A DNA stretch of 64,000 nucleotides from Tolypeutes matacus (Eukaryota; Chordata; Mammalia; Cingulata; Chlamyphoridae). A program made the position numbers and the translations under genes. Under the pieces are notes generated by a model. It was not told the DNA's origin, did not search any database, and saw nothing but the letters and a program-made list of their open reading frames with translations. The stretch lies in NCBI GenBank assembly GCA_026826555.1, contig JAKSZT010053881.1, forward strand, positions 3,213,848 through 3,277,847, read 5' to 3'. Numbering within the stretch: position 1 is the first letter of the stretch; every line of letters begins with the position of its first letter. Of the stretch, positions 24,910 to 36,200 are shown one piece after another.

Positions 24910-25132
24910 GGGGAAGCGGATGTGGCTCAATTGATGGGGCTCCCGTTTGCCATATGGGAGGCCCCGGGTTCGATTCCCGGGGCCTCCTGGTGAGGGCAGG
25001 CCAGCCTGCGGGCGCAGTAAGCTGACGCAGCAGAGGGAGACAAGCAGACACAGAAGGGCGCATGGCATGTGGAAACAGCAAGCACAAGCAGCAAGGGGGG
25101 GATAAATAAATAAATAAAATCTTAAAAAAAAA
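24910..25132 (+). mobile_element. DAS-type SINE (long form with 3' body)
   Basis: tRNA-like head (GGCTCAATTGATGGGG...GGTTCGATTCCCGGGG) followed by the ~110-bp non-tRNA body (CAGACACAGAAGG..., AATAAATAAATAAAATCTT) and poly-A. Flanked by AAAAAGACAGAGAAC at 24895-24909 and 25133-25147, so it entered the duplication made by the SINE immediately upstream. Confidence 0.93.
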
Positions 25133-26134
25133 AAAAAGACAGAGAACTACAAGTGTTGGAGAGGATGTAAAGCGATAGGAACACTTCTTCACTGTTGGTG
25201 GGAATGCAGAATGGTACAACCACTATGGAGGACTGTTTGGCATTTCCTAAAGAACTTGAATATAGACTTGCGATGTGACCCTGCAATACCACTACTGGTT
25301 ATATACCCAGAAGAACTGAGAGCAGTGACATGAGCAGACATCTGCACACCGATGTTCATAGCAACATTATTCACCATTGCCAAAAGTTGGAAACAACCCA
25401 GGTGTCCATCAACAGATGAATGTATAAACAAACTGTGGTCTATTCACACGATGGAATATTATGCAGCTGTAAGAAGAAATGAAGTCATAAAGCATATGGC
25501 AACATGGATGAACCTGGAGGACATTATGTTGAGTGAAGCAAGCCAGACACAAAAGGACAAATACTGTATGAATGTGTTACTATGAACCAAATATATTGTG
25601 TAATATATTGTTTGATTAAAAAAAAATTTATATGTATCCATTACATTTAATTGAGAAATGTATATTTTTATTCATCTGTGTTTACTTTTTAGTCTTTGTT
25701 TATATTTTCAATTATTAAATGTACAAAATAAAGTTAAAAAAATTAAAAAAGTGCAGTGCTCAGGACAGAAAAACAAGAAATGGACATTCACAATGTTTCC
25801 CACCAGGGCAGAAATTACACTTTCATGGTAACTACGTAAAACAAGCATTTCTAATGTTTGTCAGTAGGGTTGAAGTTACATCTTTTAAAATAATTATGTA
25901 AGGGATCTAGTGATATGAAGGTGTTCAAGTGGTTCACAGAACAGATCATCCTTAGGGTTTTGGGGAGAGAGGTTTAAGCATACAAGATTTACTTATCAGT
26001 CATGAGCTTACAAACATTGTTTCTCAAGGCTTGTTGTGTAAACTTTTACGGAATGAAATGCTGCTGTGACTAGAAGGGAAAAGAACTGGGAGGGTTGTGG
26101 GAAGAATGCAAAGATATATATATATATATATATA

Positions 26135-26309
26135 TTTTAAAGATTTTATTTATTTATTCATTTATCCCCCCCTTGCTGCTTGTGCTCGCTGGGTCAGCTA
26201 ACCACGCCGTGCAGGCGGGCTTGCCTTCACCAGGAGGCCCCGGGAACCGAACCCGGGGCCTCCCATATGGTAAACGGGAGCCCTACTGATTGAGCCACAG
26301 CCTCTTCCC
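26135..26309 (-). mobile_element. DAS-type SINE (long form)
   Basis: Antisense copy with target duplication CAAAGATATATAT; the left copy has expanded into a (TA)n tract at 26114-26134. Confidence 0.92.
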
Positions 26310-27589
26310 CAAAGATATATATTTTACACTCCTCATTTTAAAGATGAGGAAACCCAAGTGTTGTGATCAGAGTCTAGTAACATATGAGTAAAACCAGTAT
26401 CTCCTGCTTGTAAAGCAACACTGCTGATATGCACAGAAAGAATTTTTAGAGAACCTGTGAACTAAATCTTAGCCTTATTTCCAAGCCAAGCATCATTTAA
26501 ATAGTCTTCAAAAAAGCTAACTACCTTTACTGCTCTTTAAAATAACTTCCACAGAAGGAGAATTCATAAATTCCTGTGACTCATGAGATAATGTATGTAG
26601 AAGTGCTTTGAACATTACAAAACATCACACACGTAGGAGGAATTGTCTTTTCGACGGGGAAGGTCCACGCCTCCTTCTACAAAGGGAGATGGTCCCCTGT
26701 TTTTTTCAATTCTGCAAATGTTTTCACCATCTCTGAAAGTCGCTTAGTTTATTCTGATATTTCAGTTCTTTGTTTAGTTTATGATTCAGTGTGTGCAACT
26801 TTTGTCCTTGGTCTTCATTCTAGGGGCGCATCTGTTGCTCCTTTTTGTTAAAATTGCATATAAATCTTACGAAAATGGGATAAGGGAGGCATGAAACGTA
26901 CCAAAATTCTAAGTCTTCACAATTTGTCTCACAACTATTTGATTTATTTCATAAACACTGCATAAACTAAAGTGGCCTATATCTTTGTACTCTAACTACT
27001 CGGTGAACTATACTTTCCTCATCTAACTGGAATTTCTGGAGAGCTGAAACAAAAGCCTGAGAGGAAATAATCCAAAATTTTCTTCAATGCCTCAGATGTC
27101 AGATCTCTGACACCAATTGGGTATTTTATTTACTTTGACTGTGGGTCTGTACCAGTAGATTCCATGAAAAGAAAGGGACAGACAGACCTTCTGAAGCTAG
27201 GTTGAACTGTGGATTCAGAAATGAACAAAGATGTGCTTTACATTCTTCAATTACTGAAATTGAATAGCTCTAATTTTCTTGAAAGCAGATAAAAACAGAG
27301 CAGATACCTTGCATTTCTATAACATTGAAATAAGCACTTCAGAATTATATTCCCATTTCTTCACTTCAGATGTATATACATTTTCTCAGAAATAATAAAA
27401 TATATGGACATTACCAGTGAATTTTTTTTGAATGAAAGAATAAATTGTTCTTTTTGTTGGCTAAAGTCACACTGTATCAAAAGCAGACAATCTTCCCAGG
27501 AATGACGCTCAGGGTCTGTTATGGTTTTTGTTTTTTTTTTTGTTGTTTTTTTTTTTTGCTTTTTTTCCTCTGCCTGACTTTCACTTTGC

Positions 27590-27735
27590 TTGTAAAGGAC
27601 TCCGGTAACCCAAATTAAAGCCCAACCTGATTCATTTGGGCCACACCTTAATGGAAGTAACATCTTGAAGAGATCTTATTTACAATGGGTCCACACCCAC
27701 AGAAATGGATTAAGTTTAAGAACATGTTTTTTTCT
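27590..27735 (-). mobile_element. LTR fragment, antisense relative of 28683
   Basis: CCACACCCACAGAAATGGATTAA...AACATG...TCTGGGGTGCATAG is the reverse complement of the first part of the LTR at 28683-28800. Only the LTR front is present. Confidence 0.7.
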
Positions 27736-28682
27736 GGGGTGCATAGCTACAAGCTTACAGTTTGCTTGGTCAGAGGGAAAGGTAGTTAAAGATCTTCAAC
27801 TGATCTGGCCCTAAAAGCAGAGCTGGGCCTGGCTGTGAAGAATAGAAAGGGTTCTGAAGGGCAGGGCAGGACAGAGGTGGTGGGAAAGGGTTTGGGGGAG
27901 TGAATGTGATATCTGAGACACTGGCAGAGACTGCGCCAGCTCCTGGAAATCTTTCAACGGATAGATGATGCAAGTGGAGTGTCCAGACCTAGGGAATGAG
28001 TTCTAGAACCAAAGTGCCAAAAAGCAGACAGACAGGACTGTCTGGACTGGACTTCCAGGCCCGGGTAAGCAAGGCCTGAGTACTTACTCAGGTTTTAGCC
28101 CTGGTGAGGTTGGACACGGTGGTATGGTTATGGCTGTTCTTTATGAAGCCATATGTACTCTCTAGCCAATATTCTCCACCTCACATCCTAAGAGAGCCAC
28201 TGCAACCCTCAATTACCCCCTCAGCCAGTGAACAACTTACACAACTATACTTGGTGACAAGGAGAAGGAACCCTTTCCGAGTTGTTGGCAAAAAGCTCCT
28301 CTTTCAGGAGTTTAATATTTGAGCATATTGCTTTGCTGATGGGAATGATTTTTTTTTTCCTTAAAATTACTAGAAATTGCATAAGAAAATAACTGCCAAG
28401 GAAAGTTGGAAATAAGGTGAATTGTTCTTGATGGTCACAGTTACAGGCAGAGCCTTTGGTGTTGCCCCACTTCTGGCCTTCCATTCCTACAAACAGTGTG
28501 AGCAAGCAAAAAAAAAAAAAAAAGCTCACAGCTGGGAATCAGATCCAGAAGATAAGCTAGCTAGGCTGAACTGTACATAAGCAACTTTGGTGACCAATAC
28601 ATGCCATTCTCCCACACACCCGAGCATAGCGCCAATACCCAAGGGCTGTTTGTCAACAGGGGAAAAAAACCCAGAAATTTCT

Positions 28683-30468
28683 TGTGGTGGTTTGAAGCTG
28701 TATGTACCCCAGAAAAACATGTTCTTAAATTTAATCCATTCCTGTGGGTGTGAACCTGTTGTAAGTAGGACCTTTGTAAGTAGGCTACATTGGTTAAGGT
28801 ATGACCTACTCCAATCAGGATGGGTCTTAATCCCATTACTAGAGTCCTTTATAAGAGAATGAAATTTAGATACATATAGAGAAAGCTATGGAAGCAAGAA
28901 GCTTTCTGAAATGGAACCCAGAAGAGAAGGAGGAGACCAGGTGATGCTGCCATGTGCCTTGCCATTTGACAAAGGAACCAAGGATCACTGATAGCTAGCT
29001 CCAGAATTCCACAGTCCTTGGGGAGAAAAGTACCACCTTGATGATGCCATGATTTGGAAATTTTCCCGGCCCCAAAACCATGAGCCAATAATTCCCATTG
29101 TTTAAACTACATCATTTCATGGTATTTGTTTTAAGCAGCCTAGGAAACTAAGACAGATTTTGACACCAAGAGAGTCGGGTGCTGCTTATGACTGTATTAT
29201 TGGAAACAGGAGGAAAGCTATTCCTTCTTTTAAAGTGGCAGAGAACCTGGTGAAATTGAGTTCTGATGTCAGATGGAAGGCAGAACTTAAGAGTGATGAA
29301 CTTGGATACTTAGCTAAGGAGATTTCCAAGCTAAGTATGGAAAATACAGCCTGGTTTCTCCCTGCAGCTTATAGTGAAAGGTGAGAGGAAAGGGATAAGC
29401 TGGGAACTGAACTCCTGGGCACAAAGAAATCAGGAATGATTTGATTTGGAAGATTCTGAACTTCTAGAAAGCGAGTTCCTAGAGAATAGTTCCCCATGTA
29501 AGAGTTTAACTGAACATGGTACCAGTCAGTCATCTCAGTGCAAGTCAGGATTGGAGGTGCAGTTATCCAGGAAAGATCTGTGGAAAGTTCTTTTGTCTGA
29601 TGGTTTGGGCCCTTGAGTACCATGTGCCCAACAAGTTTTTCCTTAATTTGTATGAGCAAAACTACTGCCAGCCTGGACTGAAAAGGACAGAGAAGAGACA
29701 AACTGAAGGAAAGGTCACTTCAAGGGCAGAACTATGGAAGCTGAGATCAGGACTGAAGACATCTTCTGAAGCCAAGAGAGTGAGTCCACCCATGTTTGTG
29801 GAAAGGCTGAGTCTGCCCAGGTGCTTGGAGAGGGTGGGCCTTCCACACTTGTTCAGGGAGAGTGCTGCCACCCTAGTGCTCTGAGAGGGTGGAGCCTGTG
29901 CCACCCATTTGCGGAAAGCCTGCTCATCATCCCAATGCTTAGAGAGGGTGGAGCCTTCACCCCCCTGTTCAGGAAAAGCATGGCCTCTGGGCAAGCCATT
30001 GGAAGGGGTGGGGCTGCTGCTTTATCAGTCCCAGAGAGCAAAAACATTCTATAGGTGACTCTTAGATCTTGAAATCTAAAGGCGTATGCACTGCAGGGTT
30101 TCAGAATTGTTTGGAACATATGACCCCTGTTTTCCTTCCAAGTTCTCCCTATGGAAATGGGATTGTTTATTCTATGCCTGTATCTCTGTATTAGTAAGAA
30201 AGCCAAGGCAACAAGAAGCTGAGATGGAATGCAGAAGAGAAGGAAGAGACCAGGAGATGCTGACATGTGCCTTGCCATGTGACAGAGGAACGAAGGATCA
30301 TTAACAGCCAGCCCCCAAAAGCCACAGTCTTCAGGGACAAAGTATTGCCTTGATGATGCCTTGACTTGGACATTTTTCCTGGCCTGAAAATCATGAGCAA
30401 ATAAATTCCCATTGTTTAAGTTGAACCATTTCGTGGTATTTTCTTAAGCAGCCTAGGAAACTAAAACA
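28683..30468 (+). mobile_element. MaLR-type endogenous retrovirus, internally deleted
   Basis: 5' LTR 28683-29155 (TGTGGTGGTTTGAAG ... CTAAGACA), then about 1 kb of non-coding internal sequence, then a 5'-shortened 3' LTR at about 30195-30468 (ends CTAAAACA). The LTR ends are clearly homologous (GCAGCCTAGGAAACTAA in both). No gag or pol is readable, as is usual for MaLR elements; the missing front of the 3' LTR shows a deletion. Confidence 0.83.
29790..30010 (+). repeat. Diverged ~55-60-bp tandem units inside the MaLR element
   Basis: GAGAGGGTGG(A/G)(G)CCT recurs at about 29827, 29885 and 29942, with a further GGAAGGGGTGGGGC at about 30001, each preceded by CTTGTTCAGG/CCTGTTCAGG-like text. 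The unit explains the Gly/Pro/Leu-rich frames seen here on both strands. Confidence 0.6.
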
Positions 30469-30589
30469 CTGTCCAAACAGTAAAAGATACCTCCTAGGGA
30501 AGAAAGAGGATAGCAGGTAAAAGCATTTCCACACTGTAATCCAGGACTCCTTTGTGATCTGACTTTTATTTATTCCTTCTGACTAGATT

Positions 30590-30890
30590 CCTTCATTCAT
30601 TCAACAAATACTTATTGAGTTAGGTCGTGTAGTGAATAAAAAGAGACACAGGTCCCTTATCTCATATACCCTTCTGAGGAAGCAGACAGTCAATTGCACA
30701 AATAAATGTGACATAGCAGCCATGATCATGCTTCAAAGGAGCAATATCTGATGCTATGAAAGCATGGCATAGGGGTATTGAACTAAGCAGAGAGGTCTGG
30801 ACAGGCTTCCAGGACAGAGCTGGAATCTGAAGGAAAAGCAGGTGAGAAGAGGGAGAGGTTTCAAGCACAGAGAATAGTAAGAGAAAAATT
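30590..30890 (-). mobile_element. L2 fragment, antisense
   Basis: TTCATTCATTCAACAAATAC and TTATTGAGTTAGG followed by CAGACAGTCAATTGCACAAA is the reverse complement of an L2 3' end. Confidence 0.7.
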
Positions 30891-30899
30891 CTTCTCAAA

Positions 30900-31255
30900 A
30901 TCCCTCAACATTGTAGGTCTTTCACTTTATTTCTAGTTTCTTAAATTCTCCCAACACAATCTCTTACCTCCAGGCTTTTCTACTAACCTTCCTCTAGTTA
31001 CATCCTTACCCTTTCTCTTTGTTAACTCCTGCTTGTCTTAGCTTAGTTGTCACTTCCTTTGGAAAATCTTCCCTGGGCAGCCCCCTCTTGAGCCTGGTGT
31101 AGATGCCCCAGTGCTTACCCTCGTTTAACATCATGTATTTATCTCTCTCTCCCTGTTAGGCTTCAGTCTCCTTGCAGGGCAGGAATTGAATTTTGATCAC
31201 TGCTATCCATGATTCCTACCACTGTGCACCGAGTTAATACTCAATAAATATTCAT
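30900..31255 (+). mobile_element. L2 fragment, sense
   Basis: AAATCTTCCCTGGGCAGCCC, CTCCTTGCAGGGCAGG and ACTCAATAAATATTCATGCA give the L2 3' end in sense, facing the antisense L2 on its left. Confidence 0.72.
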
Positions 31256-31301
31256 GCAAGGGAGGGAGGGAGGGTTGGCTATACACATCAACTGACTGTA
31301 G

Positions 31302-31440
31302 TAATAATGATAGCTAACATTTATACAATGCTTACTGTATGCTAGGTTCTGTTCTAAACCATTTAATATATTAGCTAATAATTTAATTCTCTCAGTTACC
31401 TAGGAGATGGATATTATTTTCCCCAATTTGCTGAACTTTT
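31302..31440 (-). mobile_element. MIR, antisense
   Basis: GATAGCTAACATTTATACAATGC is trimmed MIR text: see 31310-31332, followed by CTGTTCTAAACCATTTAATA. Confidence 0.75.
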
Positions 31441-31575
31441 TAAGGCCCAGTTTCCTCATCTGTAAAATGGAGATAACACCTACTTCATAAAATGTTTGAA
31501 GATTACAGTAAATAAGCACAATGTCTGCACTGATATGTGCTGGATAAACACTGTGCTTTATTGTCATTGTTTGCC
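31441..31575 (+). mobile_element. MIR, sense
   Basis: CCCAGTTTCCTCATCTGTAA and TGGAGATAACACCTACTTCA are the MIR core in sense, directly beside an antisense MIR. Confidence 0.8.
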
Positions 31576-31964
31576 CAGGGCAAAGACTCGGGTAAAACCC
31601 AGAAGACTCCAACCTTTTGGGAAGGAAGAATGACAGTTTACTGGCCCTAAAAATAGCCAGTAAAGCAAAAAAAAAGACTTACTGTTGGTGAAATCCCTCT
31701 TGGTTGCAGAGACAGAACTTATCCTGCCTGCAACACTCCCTTTCCCAGCAAAATTCAGGAATAGGGTTCATGGCAGGGAAGAGTGTGGAGATGCCCATGA
31801 GTCTCATGCTTTACTTGCTGTGGATTCCTGACCTGGCAAATAAACCTGTCCCCTTAATTTTAGAGATAGCTTCACGGTAGCTTTCACTCAGTGTAAAGCT
31901 CTTATACTGGAAGATAGGAGGGAAAGAGGGTTCCTAGGATAACTTGGTAACTGAAAGAGAACAT

Positions 31965-32280
31965 GATATAGTGAAAAACTGGAATTGGGAGTCAGTCAGA
32001 CATGTGGTATCATTCTAGTTCTATGCTAGTACTCAAACAGCCTTGAACAAATTACTTAGATTTTTCTGAGACTTAGTTTTGTCTCTCATAAAATAGGCAT
32101 ATAAAAAACATCACTCAACTAATGTTAGTTCCCTCCTCCATTGGCTAATTTTCACAGTCTTTCTGAGACTCAGGTTCTTCATTTTAAAAATGGGAATAAA
32201 AGTTATACCTACATCAGGGACTTGACATTTAAACAGGGTTAATTTGAAAACTCTAAAGCATTACATAAATAGCAGGTAAT
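31965..32280 (+). mobile_element. Two MIR fragments, sense
   Basis: First at about 31965-32112 (CCTTGAACAAATTACTTAGA), second at about 32150-32280 (CTCAGGTTCTTCATTTTAAA, GGGAATAAAAGTTATACC). Confidence 0.7.
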
Positions 32281-32989
32281 CTTAATCTTGTACTATATGC
32301 CAGATCCTGTGATAGGTCCTGGGGAAATGGAATAATGGAGAGGGCTGCTGAAAAAGAAATCCATTCTTCTCCCTGGTCCAGAGAGAAGAGACAACAAGGC
32401 CAGAGCGAAAGGCCTCTGTGCCCCGACAGCCTTCCAGCTTCCCAGCACCTGGCCTCCCTGGGGGATATCTGACACCTTCCCCTACAGTCATCAGCTGAGA
32501 GCTCACCCAGACTACCTGTCCCCAGAGTTCCAGGGACAGGACTGCAGGAAGGATTTCCAAATCTCCCAAGTTAGCAGGCAAAGGGAATCTTAAAACACAC
32601 AAACAAATGACTTGAGTGCAGTAGGGAAGTGGTTGTGCTGACGGATGGAGGAGGTTGTTAAGAATGAGGATAGGAAAATCACTGTGGATTTTAGTGTTTC
32701 TACTGAAAGTGGATTAAACAATCCAGATACTCTGGTTTCCAGCCCAACGAGTCAGGCCTCCCACTTTCAAGCTTTTTTTGTCTTAGTTTCCTTCTCTACC
32801 TTCTGCTGAGAAGATACAAAATGAATAAGATTTCTTGCTCAACCATGATTCAGGAGGAAGCTCAGTCACAGAACAGGCAAGTATGGCATTGCCTAGAGAA
32901 AAAGTACTTGTAGAGGCAGGTCCCAGATAGATCCACCCTGGATTTTGCAAAGAAGGCACCTCCTTCATCATAGGTTCTAAGACCTTTGA
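32281..32989. other. CLCA2 upstream region, nothing recognised
   Basis: Likely promoter-proximal sequence. The frames at 32282-32602 (minus) and 32862-33221 (minus) have no family similarity; the latter overlaps exon 1 antisense. Confidence 0.4.
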
Positions 32990-33082
32990 AGTTCAAGAAG
33001 AAACCACCTGCTTCCTCATTGACAACCTGGTATAATATACACAGCAGGACCAGTGTGAATAAACCCAAATCTTCTCTACAGC
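32990..33082 (+). promoter_or_regulatory. CLCA2: Probable CLCA2 core promoter and 5' UTR
   Basis: A TATA-like TATAATA at 33031-33037 lies about 50 bases before the start codon and would give a very short 5' UTR. No CpG island is visible, as expected of a tissue-restricted gene. The transcription start cannot be fixed from sequence alone; a start further upstream is equally possible. Confidence 0.35.
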
Positions 33083-33268
33083 ATGACCCATAGGGACAAT
33101 GCAGGTCCTGTTTGCTGCCTGAAGTTTGTGACTCTCCTGGTTGCGCTAAATCCAGAACTCCTACTCCTGGGAGCTGGTGTGCAGCTTCAAGACAATGGGT
33201 ATGAAGGATTACTTGTTGCAATTAATCCACAGGTATCTGAGGATCAGAACCTCATCCGGAACATTAAG
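33083..33268 (+). CDS. CLCA2: CLCA2 exon 1 (start codon, signal peptide)
   Basis: Encodes residues 1-62, beginning MTHRDNAGP. Residues 13-31 form a hydrophobic signal core ([19 protein letters not shown]). The mature N-terminus, [15 protein letters not shown], is the typical CLCA family opening. The ATG has A at -3. It is chosen because its 62-codon length and sequence match human exon 1 and the exon ends in phase 0 at AAG|gtgagt. Confidence 0.95.
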
Positions 33269-36200
33269 GTGAGTAGAGAGAATATGAAATCAATCCCATT
33301 AGAAGAGACCTGTAGCCTTCCTTAAAAAGCCAACTATTCTGCCTGGTTTGTAGTTGAGCAATAGAAAGAGCAGCATTTCTTAAAGATAGCACCCAAGATT
33401 ATGATTATGGCCAAGCCAATTTTTTTCACCTCATATTGTGTAATCTCAGCTCACTGAAAATTGATTTAGCCCTCTTCTCTCTTTGTTAGTTACCACTAAT
33501 TTTAGCTTTTTGGTTTTCCTACATGAATGTTTTGGGGATAGGAACTTAGAAAAATAACAACCCATTGTGGCAACAAAGACCAGATGTTTGTTGAATAAGC
33601 TCGATAGTACTTATTAAACTCATGTTGTTGGAATTCACCCTGAGGGTGAGAATTCCCAGACAGAAATTGTAAGAGTCTGTATATAGTGCTGGAAAGCAAA
33701 ACTCTTTCTTTCCACCTAAATGTTTTGTAAAATAATTGACTACTTTAGCTTCAGTGTGGAAAGGGAGGATCATAGCTCCATTACTTAAGAGACTCCTTTT
33801 GGCGTTGCTTTAGTGAAATTAGTATTGTCATAAGGTGTGGTTTTGAACATGCCTACAGGTGTGACATGAAGAGGATTTGTGTGGTAAAAGTTTAAAAGCC
33901 TTTCACAGAATCAGGAAAAATACGTAGGCAAGCCCAGACACATAATTAGTGTCCTAAAGTCTCTTCCAGATAACCATTTCAAGTTTATTTATTGCTCCTA
34001 AATTTTCCCAAAATCTAGTGCTAAGAGAAATGTCCTCCTTCAAAATATTTTCAATATTTTTGTTACTACTTATTAAAGTATAACCAGGAAACCAAAATGT
34101 AAAGGACTTACAACTGATGAACTTTTCATTGGTTTGGTTATAGGAAATGATAACTGAAGCTTCTTTTTACCTATTTAATGCTACCAAGAGAAGAATGTTT
34201 TTCAGAAATATAAAGATTTTAATACCTGTCACATGGAAAGCTAATAATTATATCAAAGTGAAACAAGAATCTTATGATAAGGTAAGAATTTCAGGATTCC
34301 ATTAAGGGAGCTTAACTAGACCTAAGGGGGGAAAATTAAAATATACTGTGTTTTTCTTTAAAAGTAAGAACTGAAGCAAAAACAAATTATTAATGTTAAT
34401 GCACAAATAATATTACTTGGCAGATTGTTGACCACAAAATACATGGAAATAGAATAAATGAGTGCAAATTATGGAGTGAAAAATAAGTAAAATGTCTGCT
34501 CAAGCAGCCTCCCAAAAGATCTTTTTATTTTGCAACTTATATAGTCCTTTCTGAAATTTTTGGTTGAGGACCAAAAACTAATTTTATTCTACTGAGTATG
34601 AGTTGTAAAAGGAAACAATTCCAATTATGACTATTTTCATTTACCATCATGTTAAGAACAGAAAACAGGCATGTTCAGACAGAAACGTAAGCCACCCACA
34701 CATATAAAAATATGACCGCCCTCTCATGCCAGAGTATAAATTAGCAGAATCTCACATTAGTCCAAGTCTAGGGTGCTGGTTTAGAAGGGTAAGAAGGGAA
34801 AGGGGAAGCAGGAAGGGTATGTGTTTGGGGGTAAGGGGGAATGAAGGGAGATGGGTAGCTATCCTTTTTTTTTTTTTTTTTAAACAAAAAGAACTTAACC
34901 CTAAAGGACTCTGGTAACTACAGATCATGGTTAAGCATCAGTGCTAATGTCTGGCATACACTGGTATGCACTGTGTAAATAAATGTTAAATAAATTTGAC
35001 AAACGACTGTTATAAGTTACTGTGAACAAAGAACCCATCACAGCTCCCAGAAGGGCCAGGAGCAGAGGTGTTGGGGAGAATCAGCTCTGGGCTTCAATAA
35101 TAAAGCGAGTTTAAGATACAACACAGTGTGGCAGGAGGCCTGTAGTGTTATTTTCCTTATTTGTGTCATTTGGCACAAAATTTCCAGTGATTGTTTTAAG
35201 TATCAGCTCTCTCTCAGAAATTAAATAGTATAACAATCTAGACAGGCACCCTAGTTCCCTGAAGAAATTAAAGTTGTTCCTAAAAGCATCTGATTTATGA
35301 CCTGATGACAGTATTTAGCAGGCCTTGGGGATGGAGATAGGGTAGATAGGGGAACTGGGATATACTGGAAAGATAGCTTGTGTTGATTAAGTGTCAACTA
35401 TGTGCCAGGCATCTTATTTATATTATGTCGTTTAGTCTCAACACCCTAAAAGTTAGGAGCTAATATCACATATTAAGAAACTGAGGTTCAAATAAGGTAA
35501 GAACTTTGCCCAAAGTCAAATACCTAGTAAATTACAAAGTTGTGATTTGAATCCTCGTCTTTTTTACTCCAAAACCCATGCTTTTGCACTAGTCTCTAAG
35601 TATCTACAGAGATTTCATTAATTACTTTGGCCTTCAGCAAAACAAAGAATTAATGGAGACAACCATCACCAAACTGGGTTGGCAAATGTAGTGCTCCTGA
35701 TCCTTTAATGAAGGAGAGAGAAATGAATAACTTTATTTATTTTTTCTTTTAAAGATTTTATTTATTTATTCATTTATCCCCCCCTTGCTGCTTATGCTCA
35801 CTGGGTCAGCTAACCACGCCGTGTGGGCGGGCTTGCCCTCACCAGGAGGCCCCGGGAACCGAACCTGGGGCCTCCCATATGGTAAACGGGAGCCCTACTG
35901 ATTGAGCCACAGCTACTTCCCATGAATAACTTTAAAAAGTGAGGTACAACTGAACAGAAAGAGCAAGAGAAGTCATTAAATTCTATTCATTTGTCTGTCA
36001 GACACCAACTCTTTTAATCTCCATAATGTCAATTAAGCAGACAGTGAATGATCATCATGTACACAGGCCATTCTAGGCCCTGCAGAAGATGCAAGGACAG
36101 ACAAGAGGGCTCCTGTCCTTGTGAATTTACAGCCTAATGCATGTAGGAATAAAGGTTGTGGAGGGTGAGTTAAGAAAAATAGACAAGAGTGATAATCCTA

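Larger units (their letters stand above)
21308..25585 (+). pseudogene. L1 ORF2 (endonuclease-reverse transcriptase), broken
   Basis: Begins MEEINSAFSIISLNVNGLN, the apurinic endonuclease N-terminus, followed by LQETH and GDFN active-site blocks. Reverse transcriptase pieces include KSPGPDGF near 22710 and the catalytic box at 23404-23415, which reads FVDD rather than FADD. The C-terminus (MEYYAAVRRNE) ends at 25585. Multiple stops and frameshifts (first breaks near 21643 and 21766) and three SINE insertions destroy the frame. Confidence 0.9.
19113..25741 (+). mobile_element. Near-full-length but inactivated LINE-1
   Basis: About 6.6 kb flanked by the duplication ATTAAAAAGTGCAG (19099-19112; 25742-25756 with one extra A). 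It has a 5' UTR of about 1.1 kb opening with ACTTCCGGGAAGATGGCGG, broken ORF1 and ORF2, a 3' UTR and an A-rich end. Three DAS SINEs were later inserted in the 3' part of ORF2. The intact ends and good TSD indicate a complete insertion of moderate age; the ORFs carry stops and frameshifts, so it is not autonomous. Confidence 0.93.
25757..28682. other. Intergenic, mostly unassigned
   Basis: Contains a SINE (26135), a MIR-like piece (26325-26425) and an LTR fragment (27590). 26430-27585 and 27740-28680 hold no recognisable gene or repeat. Confidence 0.5.

Noticed and set aside
24910..24990. tRNA gene
   Set aside because: The A- and B-boxes belong to the SINE head; no complete cloverleaf with paired acceptor stem and CCA-ready end.
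24501..25025. 174-codon frame with a repeated [20 protein letters not shown] peptide
   Set aside because: Translation of tandem SINE heads; the peptide repeat reflects the DNA repeat, not a protein.
29853..30278. 141-codon minus-strand frame
   Set aside because: By-product of GC-rich tandem units in the MaLR element.
1..33000. Exons of ODF2L, the expected upstream neighbour of CLCA2 in human
   Set aside because: No coiled-coil coding exon with splice sites was recognised; the nearest part of that gene probably lies left of the window.
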